DNA of 64,000 bases, from positions 7,068,001 through 7,132,000 of the forward strand of contig NZ_CP119520.1 in assembly GCF_029223865.1 (NCBI RefSeq). Reading direction: 5' to 3'. Source of the DNA: Telluria mixta. Its GTDB lineage: Bacteria; Pseudomonadota; Gammaproteobacteria; Burkholderiales; Burkholderiaceae_D. Each line of letters begins with the position of its first letter. Positions within the stretch are counted from its first letter, which is position 1. The notes beneath the pieces were generated by a model. It was given only the letters and a program-made list of their open reading frames with translations, was not told where the DNA came from and made no database searches. Below, in pieces: positions 31,617 through 40,777 of the stretch. The position numbers and the translations under genes were made by a program.

Positions 31617-32555
31617 TCAGCGCGCGGCCGCCAGCGGGGCCGGCGTGCCCTGTTTGGCCTTCAGCCTGGCCTTGAGGTCGGCCATGACACCGGCCGCGGC
31701 CTGCTCCCCGGCCAGCACGGCCAGGTTGCGGCCGGTGAAGTCGGCGCTGCCCATCGTGCCCAGCGCGGGCGTGATGACGACGTCGGCATCCTTCAGCTCG
31801 TGCTGGTTCAGGCGCTGGCCCATGATGGTGAACGTCTGCATCAGCACGTCCACGGAACTCGCGGTGGCCTGCGCCTCGGTCGCGCTGGAGATGTTGACCG
31901 CGATGATGAATTCGGCGCCCATCTCCTTCGCGAAGCGCACCGGCACGGGCGCGACGAGACCGCCGTCGACGTAGCTGCGTCCGCTGATGACGACCGGCTG
32001 GAACACACCCGGCACGGACGACGACGCGCGCACGGCCATGCCGGTATTCCCGCGGCGGAACAGGATCGGCTGGCCCGTCTTGAGATCCGTCGCGACGGCG
32101 CCGAACGGGATCTTGAGTTTTTCGATCGGCTGGTTGTGCACGGCCTTGTTCACATAGGTCTGCAGCGCCTCCCCTTTCAGCACGCCGGGGGCCTTGCTGA
32201 AGAACGGGATGGCCCAGTCGGAGATCGTCGTCTCGTCCATGTCGAGCGCGATCTTCTGCAGCTGGAACCCGTTGTAGCCGGACGCATACAGCGCGCCCAC
32301 GACGGAACCGGCACTCGTGCCGACGACGATGTCGGGCACGATGCCCTGGGCTTCCAGGGCCTTGATCACGCCGATGTGGGCGAAGCCGCGCGCGGCGCCG
32401 CCGCCCAGGGCGAGTGCGATTTTCACGTGGCGCAATGGAACGGGAGCCGGTGTGGCAGCGACGGGCGCGGCCGGCTGGGTGGGCGTGGAGCCGCAGCCGG
32501 CCAGCAGTGCCGCCGCGCCGAGCGTGGCGAGAAGGGAACGTCGGGAGAGGATCAT
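31617..32555 (-). CDS. Patatin-like phospholipase, lipoprotein
   Basis: A 312-residue protein with a lipoprotein signal (SRRSLLATLGAAALLAGC; the Arg pair also fits a Tat-type n-region). The patatin domain shows the oxyanion loop GGGAARGFAHIG (about residue 51), the nucleophile Ser in VGTSAGS (about 80) and the catalytic Asp in VDGGLVAP (about 199). It resembles the RssA/YchK group. It would hydrolyse acyl esters of lipids in the envelope; substrate unknown. An Ala/Pro linker separates the anchor from the domain. Confidence 0.88.
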   Translation of the reverse strand: MILSRRSLLATLGAAALLAGCGSTPTQPAAPVAATPAPVPLRHVKIALALGGGAARGFAHIGVIKALEAQGIVPDIVVGTSAGSVVGALYASGYNGFQLQKIALDMDETTISDWAIPFFSKAPGVLKGEALQTYVNKAVHNQPIEKLKIPFGAVATDLKTGQPILFRRGNTGMAVRASSSVPGVFQPVVISGRSYVDGGLVAPVPVRFAKEMGAEFIIAVNISSATEAQATASSVDVLMQTFTIMGQRLNQHELKDADVVITPALGTMGSADFTGRNLAVLAGEQAAAGVMADLKARLKAKQGTPAPLAAAR

Positions 32556-32622
32556 CCGGAGCGAGCGAATAAACGGGCAAAGATGGGATTGTAACCCGAT
32601 CCCGCCGATTTGCCGGCCGGAC

Positions 32623-33195
32623 TTACCCGTTTACCGTGCCTGGCGCACGCGCAGCCAGCCTCGGTGCCGCGAGGATGCGGTCGCGGCAGACCGCCAGGAT
32701 TTCATCGGCCAATGGCGAGTCGTCCGGGCAGGCGCGCGACATGACAAGGGCACCGACCACGTGCGCAAGCATGTCGAGGGTGTCGGCGCGCGTGGGGCCG
32801 CCGGCACCCAGCGCGGCCAGCAGGCTCTCGATCCCCGCCGCGAACGTGGCGCGGACCGCTTCGGGCTGGCGCGCGGCATCGCCGCCCAGTGCGGCCATGG
32901 TGCAGCCGGTCGCGCGCGCGTCCCGGTGCGCGCGCGACAGGTAATACCGCACGAACGTCGGCCTGTCCGCCCCGGCGCTCAGTGCCGCCGTCTGCGCGAT
33001 GCCGCAGGCCGCCGCTTCCGCCATCAGGTCGGCCTTCGAGCGGAAGTGCTTGTAGAAGCCGCCGTGGGTGAGTCCGGCGGCGGCCATCAGGTCGGCCACG
33101 CCGACCCCATCGTAGCCGCGCTCGCGAAACAGCGCGGACGCCGTCTCGACGACGCGCGCCCGGTTGGCCTGCACCTGTGCCTTGGTGACTTTCAT
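32623..33195 (-). CDS. TetR/AcrR-family transcriptional regulator
   Basis: 190 residues. The N-terminal helix-turn-helix (ARVVETASALFRERGYDGVGVADLMAAAGLTHGGFYKHFRSKADL, about residues 8-52) is diagnostic; the C-terminal ligand domain is of the type that pairs with small oxidoreductase or hydrolase genes. The ATG at 33195 has AGGTCAGGAC directly upstream and is preferred over one seven codons earlier (33216). It is divergent from the alpha/beta-hydrolase and reductase genes, so it probably represses them and itself. The inducer is unknown. Confidence 0.9.
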   Translation of the reverse strand: MKVTKAQVQANRARVVETASALFRERGYDGVGVADLMAAAGLTHGGFYKHFRSKADLMAEAAACGIAQTAALSAGADRPTFVRYYLSRAHRDARATGCTMAALGGDAARQPEAVRATFAAGIESLLAALGAGGPTRADTLDMLAHVVGALVMSRACPDDSPLADEILAVCRDRILAAPRLAARAPGTVNG

Positions 33196-33241
33196 GTCCT
33201 GACCTCGTGGGTTCATGTCTGCGTGAAGACCGCACTATACA

Positions 33242-33289
33242 TTGATGTCAGGCGTAATCAAAATCTTGACTTTTTAGATGACGTTCATC
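33242..33289. promoter_or_regulatory. Candidate TetR operator region in the divergent gap
   Basis: The AT-rich gap between the divergent genes holds two imperfect palindromes: TTGAT...AATCAA (33242-33261) and GATGA-CGT-TCATC (33277-33289). A TTGACT element (33266-33271) facing the hydrolase gene lies between them. Such a layout suits a TetR-type repressor blocking a promoter, but binding is inferred only. Confidence 0.35.
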
Positions 33290-33327
33290 ATCATTATCAC
33301 CCACGCCGCGAACCGGAAGCCGACGAC

Positions 33328-34188
33328 ATGACCGAAAGAACATTGTTTGAACCGACCGCCTCCTGGGTCCGGGCGGAAAACCGCCTGGTCAGGGCTGGCG
33401 ACATTGCCTTCGCCTACCGCGAGCTGGGCCTGCGCGGCGGCATACCGCTTGTCTTGCTCAACCACTGGGGCGCGGTACTGGACAACTTCGACCCGCGCAT
33501 CGTCGATGGCCTGGCCCGACAGCACCATGTCATCGCGATCGACTATCGAGGCATCGGCGGCTCCGGCGGTACGGCGCCGGTGACGGTGGACGAGATGGCC
33601 CGCGACACCATCGCACTGGTCCGGGCACTGGGTTTCGCCCGGGTCGACCTGTTCGGCTTTTCGCTCGGCGGTTTCGTGGCGCAGGATGTGGCATTGAAGA
33701 CGCCGGGCCTGGTGCGCAAGCTCATCCTCGCCGGTACCGGTCCGGCCGGTGGCCCGGGCATCGATCGGGTCGGAGCGGTGTCCTGGCCGCTGATGCTGGA
33801 GGCCCTGCTGACGCTGCGCGACCCCAAAGCCTGTTTGTTCTTTAGCCGGACACCCACCGGCCGCGAGGCTGCCAGCGCGTTCCTGGGCAGGCTGAAGGAA
33901 CGCCGGCGCGGCCGCGACAAAGGACCGACTCCCCGCGCGTTCCTGCGGCAGCTGGAGGCGATCAAGGCCTGGGGGCGGCAAGCCCCGCAAGACCTGGCCC
34001 GCCTGCGTATGCCGGCCCTGATCGTCAACGGCGACAACGACGTCATGGTGCCCCCGATGCTCAGCCGCGACATGGCCTGCCGCTTTCCGGATGCGCGGCT
34101 CGTCATCTACGAAGATGCCGGGCACGGGAGCATCTTCCAGTACCACGACGACTTCGTGTCGCAGGCACTCGCGTTCCTTGCAGCGTAA
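33328..34188 (+). CDS. Alpha/beta-fold hydrolase
   Basis: 286 residues. The fold is shown by the oxyanion HWG motif (LLNHWGAVLDNF, about residue 45), the nucleophile elbow GFSLGG (Ser about 110), the acid-bearing strand VNGDNDVMVPP (about 237) and the His in DAGHGS (about 264). It belongs to the broad group of esterases and haloperoxidase-like enzymes. GGAAG precedes the ATG at 33328; the frame stays open far upstream on this GC-rich strand, but that part overlaps the TetR gene and is not coding. It is followed after 34 bases by the reductase-like gene, forming a two-gene unit divergent from tetR. Confidence 0.87.
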   Translation: MTERTLFEPTASWVRAENRLVRAGDIAFAYRELGLRGGIPLVLLNHWGAVLDNFDPRIVDGLARQHHVIAIDYRGIGGSGGTAPVTVDEMARDTIALVRALGFARVDLFGFSLGGFVAQDVALKTPGLVRKLILAGTGPAGGPGIDRVGAVSWPLMLEALLTLRDPKACLFFSRTPTGREAASAFLGRLKERRRGRDKGPTPRAFLRQLEAIKAWGRQAPQDLARLRMPALIVNGDNDVMVPPMLSRDMACRFPDARLVIYEDAGHGSIFQYHDDFVSQALAFLAA

Positions 34189-34222
34189 GTCAATCTCATC
34201 ACACCATCAGGGTCGAACAACC

Positions 34223-35254
34223 ATGAAAGCACTCACATTCCAGCGCTACGGCAAGTCCCCCGGGATCGGCCTGGCCGAGATACCCCGTCCCGGGCTGCAG
34301 CCCGATGAACTGCTGGTCGAGGTCCATGCGGCCGGCCTGAACCCGATCGACAACATGATTCCGACCGGGATGTTCAAGGCCGTCCTGGCATTCCAGTTGC
34401 CCGCGACACTGGGCAGCGACGTCGCCGGCGTCGTGATCGAGGTCGGCAGCCAAGTGACGCGTTTCAAGCCGGGCGACGCCATCATTGCCAGCGTCTTCGA
34501 TCTCGGTAGAGGTTCGCTGGCCGAATTCGTGGCGGTGCCGGAGCGCGTGGCGGCACCAAAGCCGCCCAACCTGGACTTCGTGCAGGCCGCTTCCATTCCC
34601 ATGGTCGGGCTCACCGCGTGGCAGGCGTTGAAGGAGCGCGCCCATCTGCAGGCGGGCCAGAAGGTGTTCATCCCTGCGGGGTCCGGCGGCATCGGCACGT
34701 TTGCGATCCAGCTGGCGAAGCACTTCGGCGCCAGCGTGGGAACGACGACCAGCACGGGCAACGCCGGACTGGTGGCCGGCCTGGGCGCGGACGAGGTGGT
34801 CGACTATACCAAGCAGGAATTCGAGGAGGTGCTGCGCGGCTACGACGTGGTGCTCGGCACGCTCAGGGGCGACACACTCGAGAAATCCGTCGCCATCCTC
34901 AAGCCGGGCGGTACGATCGTTTCACTCGTCGGCCCACTGGATGCTGCGTTTGCACGCGCGCGGCGCCTGAACATCGTGCTGCGGTTCGTGTTCGGGTTGA
35001 TGAGCCGGAAGATCAGACGTTTGGCAGCGAGCCGCGACGCCACCTACTCGTTCCTGTTCGTGCGCCCCGACGGGGAGCAGCTCGGCGCAATCGGCGAACT
35101 GCTGGCGTCGCAACGCATCCGTCCGGTGGTCGACAGGGTGTTCCCGTTCGAGCAGGCGAAGGAAGCGCTCGATTATCTTGCCGGGGGACGCGCAAAGGGC
35201 AAGGTCGTCGTTCGTCTCACCCCGGCAGCGACGTATTCGGCAGCGACGCCGTAA
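34223..35254 (+). CDS. Zinc-independent medium-chain dehydrogenase/reductase (quinone oxidoreductase-like)
   Basis: This 343-residue MDR protein has an N-terminal GroES-like domain (LLVEVHAAGLNPIDNMIPTG, LGSDVAGVV) and a Rossmann domain with the nucleotide loop VFIPAGSGGIGTFAIQLAK (about residue 150). Zinc-ligand cysteines are absent. It ends KGKVVVRL, as in NADP-dependent quinone reductase/enoyl reductase relatives. The ATG at 34223 begins the typical MKALTFQRYG. It is probably controlled by the divergent TetR regulator together with the hydrolase. Its 3' end overlaps the phoR 3' end by 38 bases in convergent orientation. Confidence 0.9.
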   Translation: MKALTFQRYGKSPGIGLAEIPRPGLQPDELLVEVHAAGLNPIDNMIPTGMFKAVLAFQLPATLGSDVAGVVIEVGSQVTRFKPGDAIIASVFDLGRGSLAEFVAVPERVAAPKPPNLDFVQAASIPMVGLTAWQALKERAHLQAGQKVFIPAGSGGIGTFAIQLAKHFGASVGTTTSTGNAGLVAGLGADEVVDYTKQEFEEVLRGYDVVLGTLRGDTLEKSVAILKPGGTIVSLVGPLDAAFARARRLNIVLRFVFGLMSRKIRRLAASRDATYSFLFVRPDGEQLGAIGELLASQRIRPVVDRVFPFEQAKEALDYLAGGRAKGKVVVRLTPAATYSAATP

Positions 35255-36509
35255 ACACGCTGCCCTTGCCCGGCACCGACCGGATCGCGAGCTTGCCGCC
35301 GTGGCGCAGCAGCACGTGCTTGACGATGGCGAGGCCGAGGCCCGTGCCCTGCGTCTCGCGCGAGCGGCTCTTGTCGACGCGGTAGAAACGTTCCGTCAGG
35401 CGCGAGATGTGCTGCTCGTCGATGCCGATGCCGTTGTCGATCACTTCGAAGCGCAGGTCGTTCGGGCCGCGCAGCCAGCGCAGCTCGATCTTGCCGCCTT
35501 GCGGCGTGTAGCGCACGGCGTTGCTGGCCAGGTTGCCGAACGCGCTGCGCAGTTCTTCCGCGCTGCCCATCACGTCCGGACCGTCGACGGCGAAGTCGAT
35601 CTCGTGGCGGCCGTTCGAGAGCGCGCGCGCATCGTTCGCCACCTGCTCGACGAGGGCCCGCACATCCACGCGCTCGCGCTTCAGGGGATACTCGTCCGAC
35701 TCCAGGCGCGACAGGGTCAGCATGTCCTCGATCAGCCGCTGCATGCGCTGCGCCTGTTCCGTCATCAGCAGCAGGTGCGCGGTGCGCGTCTTCTCGTCCA
35801 GGCCCGGATCGGCGAGCGCGATCTCGAGGAAGCCGACGATCACCGTCAGCGGCGTGCGCAGCTCGTGCGACGCGTTGGCGATGAAGTCGCGGCGCATCGC
35901 CTCGATGCGGTCCGTGTCCGTCGCGTCGTGGGTGACGAGGATTTGCCGGCGGTTCTCGAACGGAATGATCTGCACGATCAGCTTGCGGCCACGGATCGAC
36001 AGGGTGAGCGGCTGTTCGTAGCGGCCGAGGATCAGGTAGTCGATGAATTCCGGGTGGCGGATCAGGTTGGTCACGCGCCGGCCCTTGTCGTGTTCCAGCG
36101 TGAGGCCCAGGTGGCGCTCGGCCGCCGGGTTGCACCATTCGAGGAACAGGACGTCGTCCATGATCGCTACGCCTTCCGGCAGCAGGTGCATCGCCTGGCG
36201 GAAGCGCGCGAGCCATTCCGTCAGCTCGTCGCGGTTGCGTTCGTCGTCGCGGCGCAGGCGGTACAGACGCGCGAAGACCTCGGTCCATGCGCCCCACCCG
36301 TCCGGCAGCTTCGTGCTCTGCGGGTCGTCGAGCCATTCGCCCAGCTTGTGCAAATAGGCCAATTGGGAGATCAGCAGGCCCAGGGTGATGAGCAGCGCGA
36401 GCGCCAGCCCGGAGACAGGACCCAGCAGCCACCACGCGATGCCGGCGACCGCGAGCATCAGGCCCAGGCGCAGCAGCGCCGGGACCCAGAACATGACGCG
36501 AGGATTCAA
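35217..36509 (-). CDS. phoR: Phosphate regulon sensor histidine kinase
   Basis: 430 residues: two membrane helices (about 12-48), then a PAS domain (LPEGVAIMDDVLFLEWCNPAAERHLG, about 100-210), HisKA with the phospho-acceptor in ASHELRTPLTV (His about 216), and an HATPase with N-box FGNLASNAVRYTPQGG and G-boxes DNGIGI and GTGLGLAI. It phosphorylates PhoB under low phosphate; PhoU and the Pst transporter keep it in check. It is the last gene of the pst-pho operon, 13 bases after phoB. Confidence 0.96.
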   Translation of the reverse strand: MNPRVMFWVPALLRLGLMLAVAGIAWWLLGPVSGLALALLITLGLLISQLAYLHKLGEWLDDPQSTKLPDGWGAWTEVFARLYRLRRDDERNRDELTEWLARFRQAMHLLPEGVAIMDDVLFLEWCNPAAERHLGLTLEHDKGRRVTNLIRHPEFIDYLILGRYEQPLTLSIRGRKLIVQIIPFENRRQILVTHDATDTDRIEAMRRDFIANASHELRTPLTVIVGFLEIALADPGLDEKTRTAHLLLMTEQAQRMQRLIEDMLTLSRLESDEYPLKRERVDVRALVEQVANDARALSNGRHEIDFAVDGPDVMGSAEELRSAFGNLASNAVRYTPQGGKIELRWLRGPNDLRFEVIDNGIGIDEQHISRLTERFYRVDKSRSRETQGTGLGLAIVKHVLLRHGGKLAIRSVPGKGSVFTASLPNTSLPG

Positions 36510-36522
36510 GCGGGCGGCCTTT

Positions 36523-37215
36523 CTATTTTTCTTTTTCGGACAGCATGTAGCCCACGCTGCGCACGGTCTTGATCAGCTTTTCCGCTTCCTTCAGCGCCTT
36601 GCGCAGGCGGAGGACGTGGACGTCGACCGTGCGCTCCTCGACGGCGGCCGCGTCGCCCCATACCTTGTCGAGCAGCTGGCTGCGCGAGAACACGCGCTCG
36701 CGGTGCGCCATCAGGAATTTCAGCAGGCGGTACTCGGCATTCCCCATCTCGAGCTGGCGGCCGTCCAGGGTGACGGTGCAGCTGGCCGGATCGAGCGTGA
36801 CGGGACCAGCCGACAGCGGCGCCTCGGCCAGGTGCGGGCTCTTGCGGCGCAGCAGCGCTTTCGAGCGGGCCACCAGTTCGCGCGGCGAGAACGGCTTCGT
36901 CACGTAATCGTCGGCGCCCGTGTTCAGGCCCGCGATCTTGTCCTCTTCCATGCTCTTCGCCGTCAGCATGATGACGGGGATGTCCTGGAAATCGCGGTCG
37001 CCGCGCAGGCGCGACAGCAACCGCAGGCCGCTCTGGTCGGGCAGCATCCAGTCCAGCAGCAGCAGGTCGGGCCTGCCGTGCACGATCGAATCCCAGGCCG
37101 ACGCCACGTTCGCGGCCGTGCGAATCTCCCACCCCGTCTCGCGCAGCGAATAGCTCACCAGTTCGACGATCGCCGGCTCATCTTCGACAATCAGGACGCT
37201 CGTATTGGCCGCCAT
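36523..37215 (-). CDS. phoB: Phosphate regulon response regulator
   Basis: 230 residues. The receiver domain has an acidic pocket (EDEPAIVELV), the phospho-acceptor Asp in LLLDWMLPDQSG (about 54), Thr in VIMLTAKS and Lys in YVTKPFSPREL. An OmpR-type winged helix (about 130-228) follows, with ERVFSRSQLLDKVWG and RTVDVHVLRLRKALK. It binds Pho boxes such as the one upstream of pstS and activates phosphate-starvation genes. Three bases separate it from phoU. Confidence 0.97.
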   Translation of the reverse strand: MAANTSVLIVEDEPAIVELVSYSLRETGWEIRTAANVASAWDSIVHGRPDLLLLDWMLPDQSGLRLLSRLRGDRDFQDIPVIMLTAKSMEEDKIAGLNTGADDYVTKPFSPRELVARSKALLRRKSPHLAEAPLSAGPVTLDPASCTVTLDGRQLEMGNAEYRLLKFLMAHRERVFSRSQLLDKVWGDAAAVEERTVDVHVLRLRKALKEAEKLIKTVRSVGYMLSEKEK

Positions 37216-37218
37216 CGA

Positions 37219-37923
37219 TCACCCTTCTCCGCCGGCCGCGACGGCCTGTGGTTTGCTGTGGCGGATATCCCGCCCTTCGACGACGTAGATCACGTACTCG
37301 GCGATGTTCTTCGCATGGTCGCCGATGCGCTCGATCGCCTTCGCGACCCACAGCACGTCCAGTGCCGACGAAATCGTGCGCGGGTCTTCCATCATGAACG
37401 TGATGGTGCTGCGCATGATGGTGCGGAACTCGTGGTCGATGACGTCGTCCTGGGCGATGATCTGCACGGCGGCCTTGCCGTCCAGGCGCGCGAACGCGTC
37501 CAGTGCGTCGTGCAGCATGTCGGCCGTGGCGCGCGAGATCGTGCGCACGGTCTCGTAGTGGTTGAAGCTCACCATGCCGCGCTCGTGCAGGCTTTTCGCC
37601 GTGCGCGCGATCTTGGCGGCCTCGTCGCCGATGCGTTCGAGGTCCGTGATCACCTTGATCGTCGCCATGATCGTGCGCAGGTCGTTGGCGGCCGGCTGGC
37701 GGCGCACGATCAGGTGGCTGCAGGCGTCGTCCAGCTGCACTTCGAGCTGGTTGACGGCGTGGTCGTCCGCCACCACCTTGTCGGCCTGCTCGGTGTTACC
37801 GACGCGGAAAGCATTCACCGCTTCGTCGAACTGCGTTTCCACCATGCCGCCCATGAGCAGCACTTTCGACCGGATCGCTTCCAGTTCCTGGTCGTACTGC
37901 TTGGAAGAGTGCTCGCCTACCAT
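37219..37923 (-). CDS. phoU: Phosphate signalling regulator PhoU
   Basis: A 234-residue, all-helical protein of two similar three-helix bundles. The metal-binding E/DxxxD motifs are visible in DDAVNQLEVQLD and TDLERIGDEAAKIA of the first half and in KAIERIGDHAKNIAEY of the second. It relays the state of the Pst transporter to PhoR and prevents excess phosphate uptake. It is placed between pstB (35 bases upstream) and phoB (3 bases downstream). Confidence 0.96.
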   Translation of the reverse strand: MVGEHSSKQYDQELEAIRSKVLLMGGMVETQFDEAVNAFRVGNTEQADKVVADDHAVNQLEVQLDDACSHLIVRRQPAANDLRTIMATIKVITDLERIGDEAAKIARTAKSLHERGMVSFNHYETVRTISRATADMLHDALDAFARLDGKAAVQIIAQDDVIDHEFRTIMRSTITFMMEDPRTISSALDVLWVAKAIERIGDHAKNIAEYVIYVVEGRDIRHSKPQAVAAGGEG

Positions 37924-37958
37924 GTGTTCATCCTGTTCAATAATGTAATCTTACCGCA

Positions 37959-38765
37959 TCAACCGAAGCGGCCGGTGATGTAATCCTGCGTCTCTTTCCG
38001 TACCGGGTTCAGGAACAGCTGGTCGGTCTCGCCGAATTCCACCAGTTCGCCCAGGTACATATACGCCGTGTAGTCCGAGCAGCGCGCGGCCTGCTGCATG
38101 TTGTGCGTGACGATGGCGATCGTGTAGTCGCCCTTCAGTTCGCTGATCAGTTCCTCGATCTTCGACGTCGAGATCGGGTCCAGCGCGGACGTCGGCTCGT
38201 CCAGCAGCAGCACGTCCGGCTTCACGGCGACGCCGCGCGCGATGCACAGGCGCTGCTGCTGGCCGCCGGACAGCGACAGGCCACTCTTGTTCAGCTTGTC
38301 CTTCACTTCGGTCCACAGCGCGGCCTTCTTGAGTGCCCATTCCACGCGCTCGTCCATCTCGCCCTTGGACAGGTTTTCGTACAGGCGCACGCCGAACGCG
38401 ATGTTGTCGTAGATGGACATCGGGAACGGCGTCGGCTTCTGGAACACCATGCCGATCTTCGCGCGCAGCATGTTCACGTCGACACCCGGCTCCAGGATAT
38501 TGCGGCCGCGGTACAAAATCGATCCCTCGGCGCGCTGGCCCGGGTACAGGTCGTACATGCGGTTCAGGGTACGCAGCAGGGTCGACTTGCCACAGCCCGA
38601 CGGGCCGATGAACGCGGTGACCTGCTTGTCGTGGACGTCCAGGCTGACGTTCTTCAGGCTCTTCGTCTTACCGTAATAAAAGTCCAGGCCGGAGATCTCG
38701 ATGGTCTTGGTCTTCGGCTTGCCGTTGGTGGTCTGGGCCGGGGTGGACAGGGTCTGGGTCATCAT
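37959..38765 (-). CDS. pstB: Phosphate ABC transporter ATP-binding protein
   Basis: 268 residues. Walker [10 protein letters not shown] (about 53), Q-loop [19 protein letters not shown] signature [14 protein letters not shown] (about 163) and Walker [16 protein letters not shown] are intact; the C-terminus ends DYITGRFG as usual. It drives phosphate import through PstC/PstA and couples to PhoU signalling. A second ATG follows immediately, so the true start could be one codon later. Confidence 0.97.
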   Translation of the reverse strand: MMTQTLSTPAQTTNGKPKTKTIEISGLDFYYGKTKSLKNVSLDVHDKQVTAFIGPSGCGKSTLLRTLNRMYDLYPGQRAEGSILYRGRNILEPGVDVNMLRAKIGMVFQKPTPFPMSIYDNIAFGVRLYENLSKGEMDERVEWALKKAALWTEVKDKLNKSGLSLSGGQQQRLCIARGVAVKPDVLLLDEPTSALDPISTSKIEELISELKGDYTIAIVTHNMQQAARCSDYTAYMYLGELVEFGETDQLFLNPVRKETQDYITGRFG

Positions 38766-38787
38766 GGGATCTAGGGTCTTCGTCGAT

Positions 38788-39642
38788 TTATTGCGGGGTC
38801 TTTTGGCGGAACAGCGTCCGCGACAGGATATTCAGGAGCAGCACGCTGAACGTCACCAGCAGGGCGGCGCCCCAGGCGAGGCTGCGCCAGTCTTCGTACG
38901 AGCTCATCGCGAACAGGTAGATCGCCACCGGCAGGTTGGCCATCGGCTGTTTCATGTCGAGGCTGAAGAACTGGTTGTTCAGCGCGGTGAACAGCAGCGG
39001 CGCCGTCTCGCCGGCGATGCGGGCCACGGCCAGCAGAACACCGGTCACGACGCCCGCCTTCACGGCGCGCAGGCGCACCATCATCGCCACTTTCCAGCGC
39101 GGCGCGCCCAGCGCGAACGCCGCTTCGAGCAGGCTGTTCGGCACGAGGTGCAGCATGTTGTCGGTCGTGCGCACGACGACGGGGATCGCGATCAGCGACA
39201 GCGCGATCGTGCCGGCATAGCCCGAGAAGTGGCCGATGCGGGCGACGACCAGCGCGTACACGAACAGGCCGACCACGATCGACGGCGCCGACAGCATGAT
39301 GTCCGTGACGAAGCGCGTGACCGTCGCGAACTTGTTGTTCTGGCCGTACTCGGCGAGATAGATGCCGGCCAGGATGCCGACCGGCGTCGAGATCGCCGTG
39401 GACAGGCCCACCATCATGAGGCTGCCGACGATCGCGTTGCGCACGCCGCCCGGGCTGCCCGGGGCCGGCGTGTCCATCGTGAACAGCGTGTGCGACAGTG
39501 CGCCGAAACCGTTGACCAGCAGGGTCTCCAGGATCCACAGCAGGAAGCCGAGGCCCACGGCCATCGCCAGCACGGACAGCGCGATGCCGATGCGGTGCCC
39601 CAGCAGGCGGCGCCGGTAGACGTTATTGACGACGGCATCCAT
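38788..39642 (-). CDS. pstA: Phosphate ABC transporter permease PstA
   Basis: 284 residues with six membrane helices. The permease EAA loop, [21 protein letters not shown], lies near residue 185, and GIYLAEYG near residue 105 is typical of PstA. It forms the channel with PstC. The start codon overlaps the pstC stop by one base (TAATG), implying coupled translation. Confidence 0.96.
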   Translation of the reverse strand: MDAVVNNVYRRRLLGHRIGIALSVLAMAVGLGFLLWILETLLVNGFGALSHTLFTMDTPAPGSPGGVRNAIVGSLMMVGLSTAISTPVGILAGIYLAEYGQNNKFATVTRFVTDIMLSAPSIVVGLFVYALVVARIGHFSGYAGTIALSLIAIPVVVRTTDNMLHLVPNSLLEAAFALGAPRWKVAMMVRLRAVKAGVVTGVLLAVARIAGETAPLLFTALNNQFFSLDMKQPMANLPVAIYLFAMSSYEDWRSLAWGAALLVTFSVLLLNILSRTLFRQKTPQ

Positions 39643-40661
39643 TACTTCACCCCTTCCTTGCGGGACATCCCGACGAGCATCAATTTGGCAGCCGACAGCA
39701 CGATGAACGTGATGGCGAACAGGATCAGGCCCAGCGCGAACAGCGAGGACACGTGCAGTTGCGAGCTGGCTTCGGCGAATTCGTTGGCCAGCGTGGAGGA
39801 AATCGAGTTACCCGCCGAAAACAGCGACAGCTTGATGTCGTTGGCGTTGCCGATCACGAAGGTGACGGCCATCGTCTCACCGAGAGCGCGGCCCAGGCCC
39901 AGCATCACGCCGCCGACCACGCCGGCGCGGGTGTACGGCAGCACGATCTTGCGCACGACTTCCCACTTGGTGCAGCCGAGGCCGTATGCGGATTCCTTCA
40001 GCACGGCCGGCACGATCTCGAACACGTCGCGCATCACGGAGGCGATGAACGGGATGATCATCACGGCCAGGATCAGGCCGGCGGTCAGCAGGCCCAGGCC
40101 CATCGTCGGACCCTGGAAGAACGGGCCGATGAACGGCAGCACGCCCAGCGTCTTTTTCAGGAACGGCTGGATGGTGTCGCCGAACAGCGGCGCGAACACG
40201 AACAGGCCCCACATGCCGTAGATGATCGACGGCACGCCGGCCAGCAGTTCGACGGCCATGCCCATCGGGCGGCGCAGCCAGGCCGGGCAGATCTCGGTGA
40301 GGAACAGGGCGATGCCGAAGCTGATGGGGAAAGCGACGAGCAGCGCGATGATCGACGTGACCAGGGTGCCCGTGATGGCGATCAGCGCGCCGAATTTGTC
40401 GTTGACGGGATCCCACTCGTTGGTCGTGAGGAAGGATGCGCCGAATTCGCGGAACGCAGGCGCCGCGCCGATCGCCAGGGAAATGATGATGCCGACGAGG
40501 ACGATCAAGACGCTCGCGGCGAACAGCAGGGTCACCTTGTGGAAGATGAAGTCCTGAATGCGCTGCACGCGCATGGTATTGCGCAGTGCGACGTTGCGGG
40601 CTTCTTCCTGCAACGCGGCCTGGCCGGTCTCGTCGGCGGCGAGCGCGGGGTGTGCGTTCAT
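39642..40661 (-). CDS. pstC: Phosphate ABC transporter permease PstC
   Basis: 339 residues with a cytoplasmic N-terminus and six helices. [20 protein letters not shown] and the EAA loop [22 protein letters not shown] (about residue 227) identify PstC. The ATG at 40661 has GGA seven bases upstream and is preferred over one ten codons earlier. It follows pstS after a strong intercistronic hairpin (40696-40747). Confidence 0.96.
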   Translation of the reverse strand: MNAHPALAADETGQAALQEEARNVALRNTMRVQRIQDFIFHKVTLLFAASVLIVLVGIIISLAIGAAPAFREFGASFLTTNEWDPVNDKFGALIAITGTLVTSIIALLVAFPISFGIALFLTEICPAWLRRPMGMAVELLAGVPSIIYGMWGLFVFAPLFGDTIQPFLKKTLGVLPFIGPFFQGPTMGLGLLTAGLILAVMIIPFIASVMRDVFEIVPAVLKESAYGLGCTKWEVVRKIVLPYTRAGVVGGVMLGLGRALGETMAVTFVIGNANDIKLSLFSAGNSISSTLANEFAEASSQLHVSSLFALGLILFAITFIVLSAAKLMLVGMSRKEGVK

Positions 40662-40695
40662 GTGTTTGTCCAATTTATTACCTAGAAGCAAAAAC

Positions 40696-40747
40696 GCGCC
40701 GCTCCCCCGACCTCGCGCCGGGAGGTGGGAGCGGCGCTACCCACATG
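40696..40747 (-). terminator. Intercistronic hairpin between pstS and pstC
   Basis: A perfect 11-bp stem, GCGCCGCTCCC (40696-40706) / GGGAGCGGCGC (40737-40747), has a long GC-rich loop and, on the minus strand, GTTTTTG after it. It lies 30 bases after the pstS stop. Partial termination here would give much more PstS than membrane components, as expected for a binding protein; that effect is inferred. Confidence 0.8.
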
Positions 40748-40777
40748 TCGGGTTTGCTCAAATTTGGGTTTGCCCGA

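Noticed and set aside
40658..40691. Longer pstC start at 40691
   Set aside because: The ten extra residues are atypical and the ATG at 40661 has a better-placed ribosome site.
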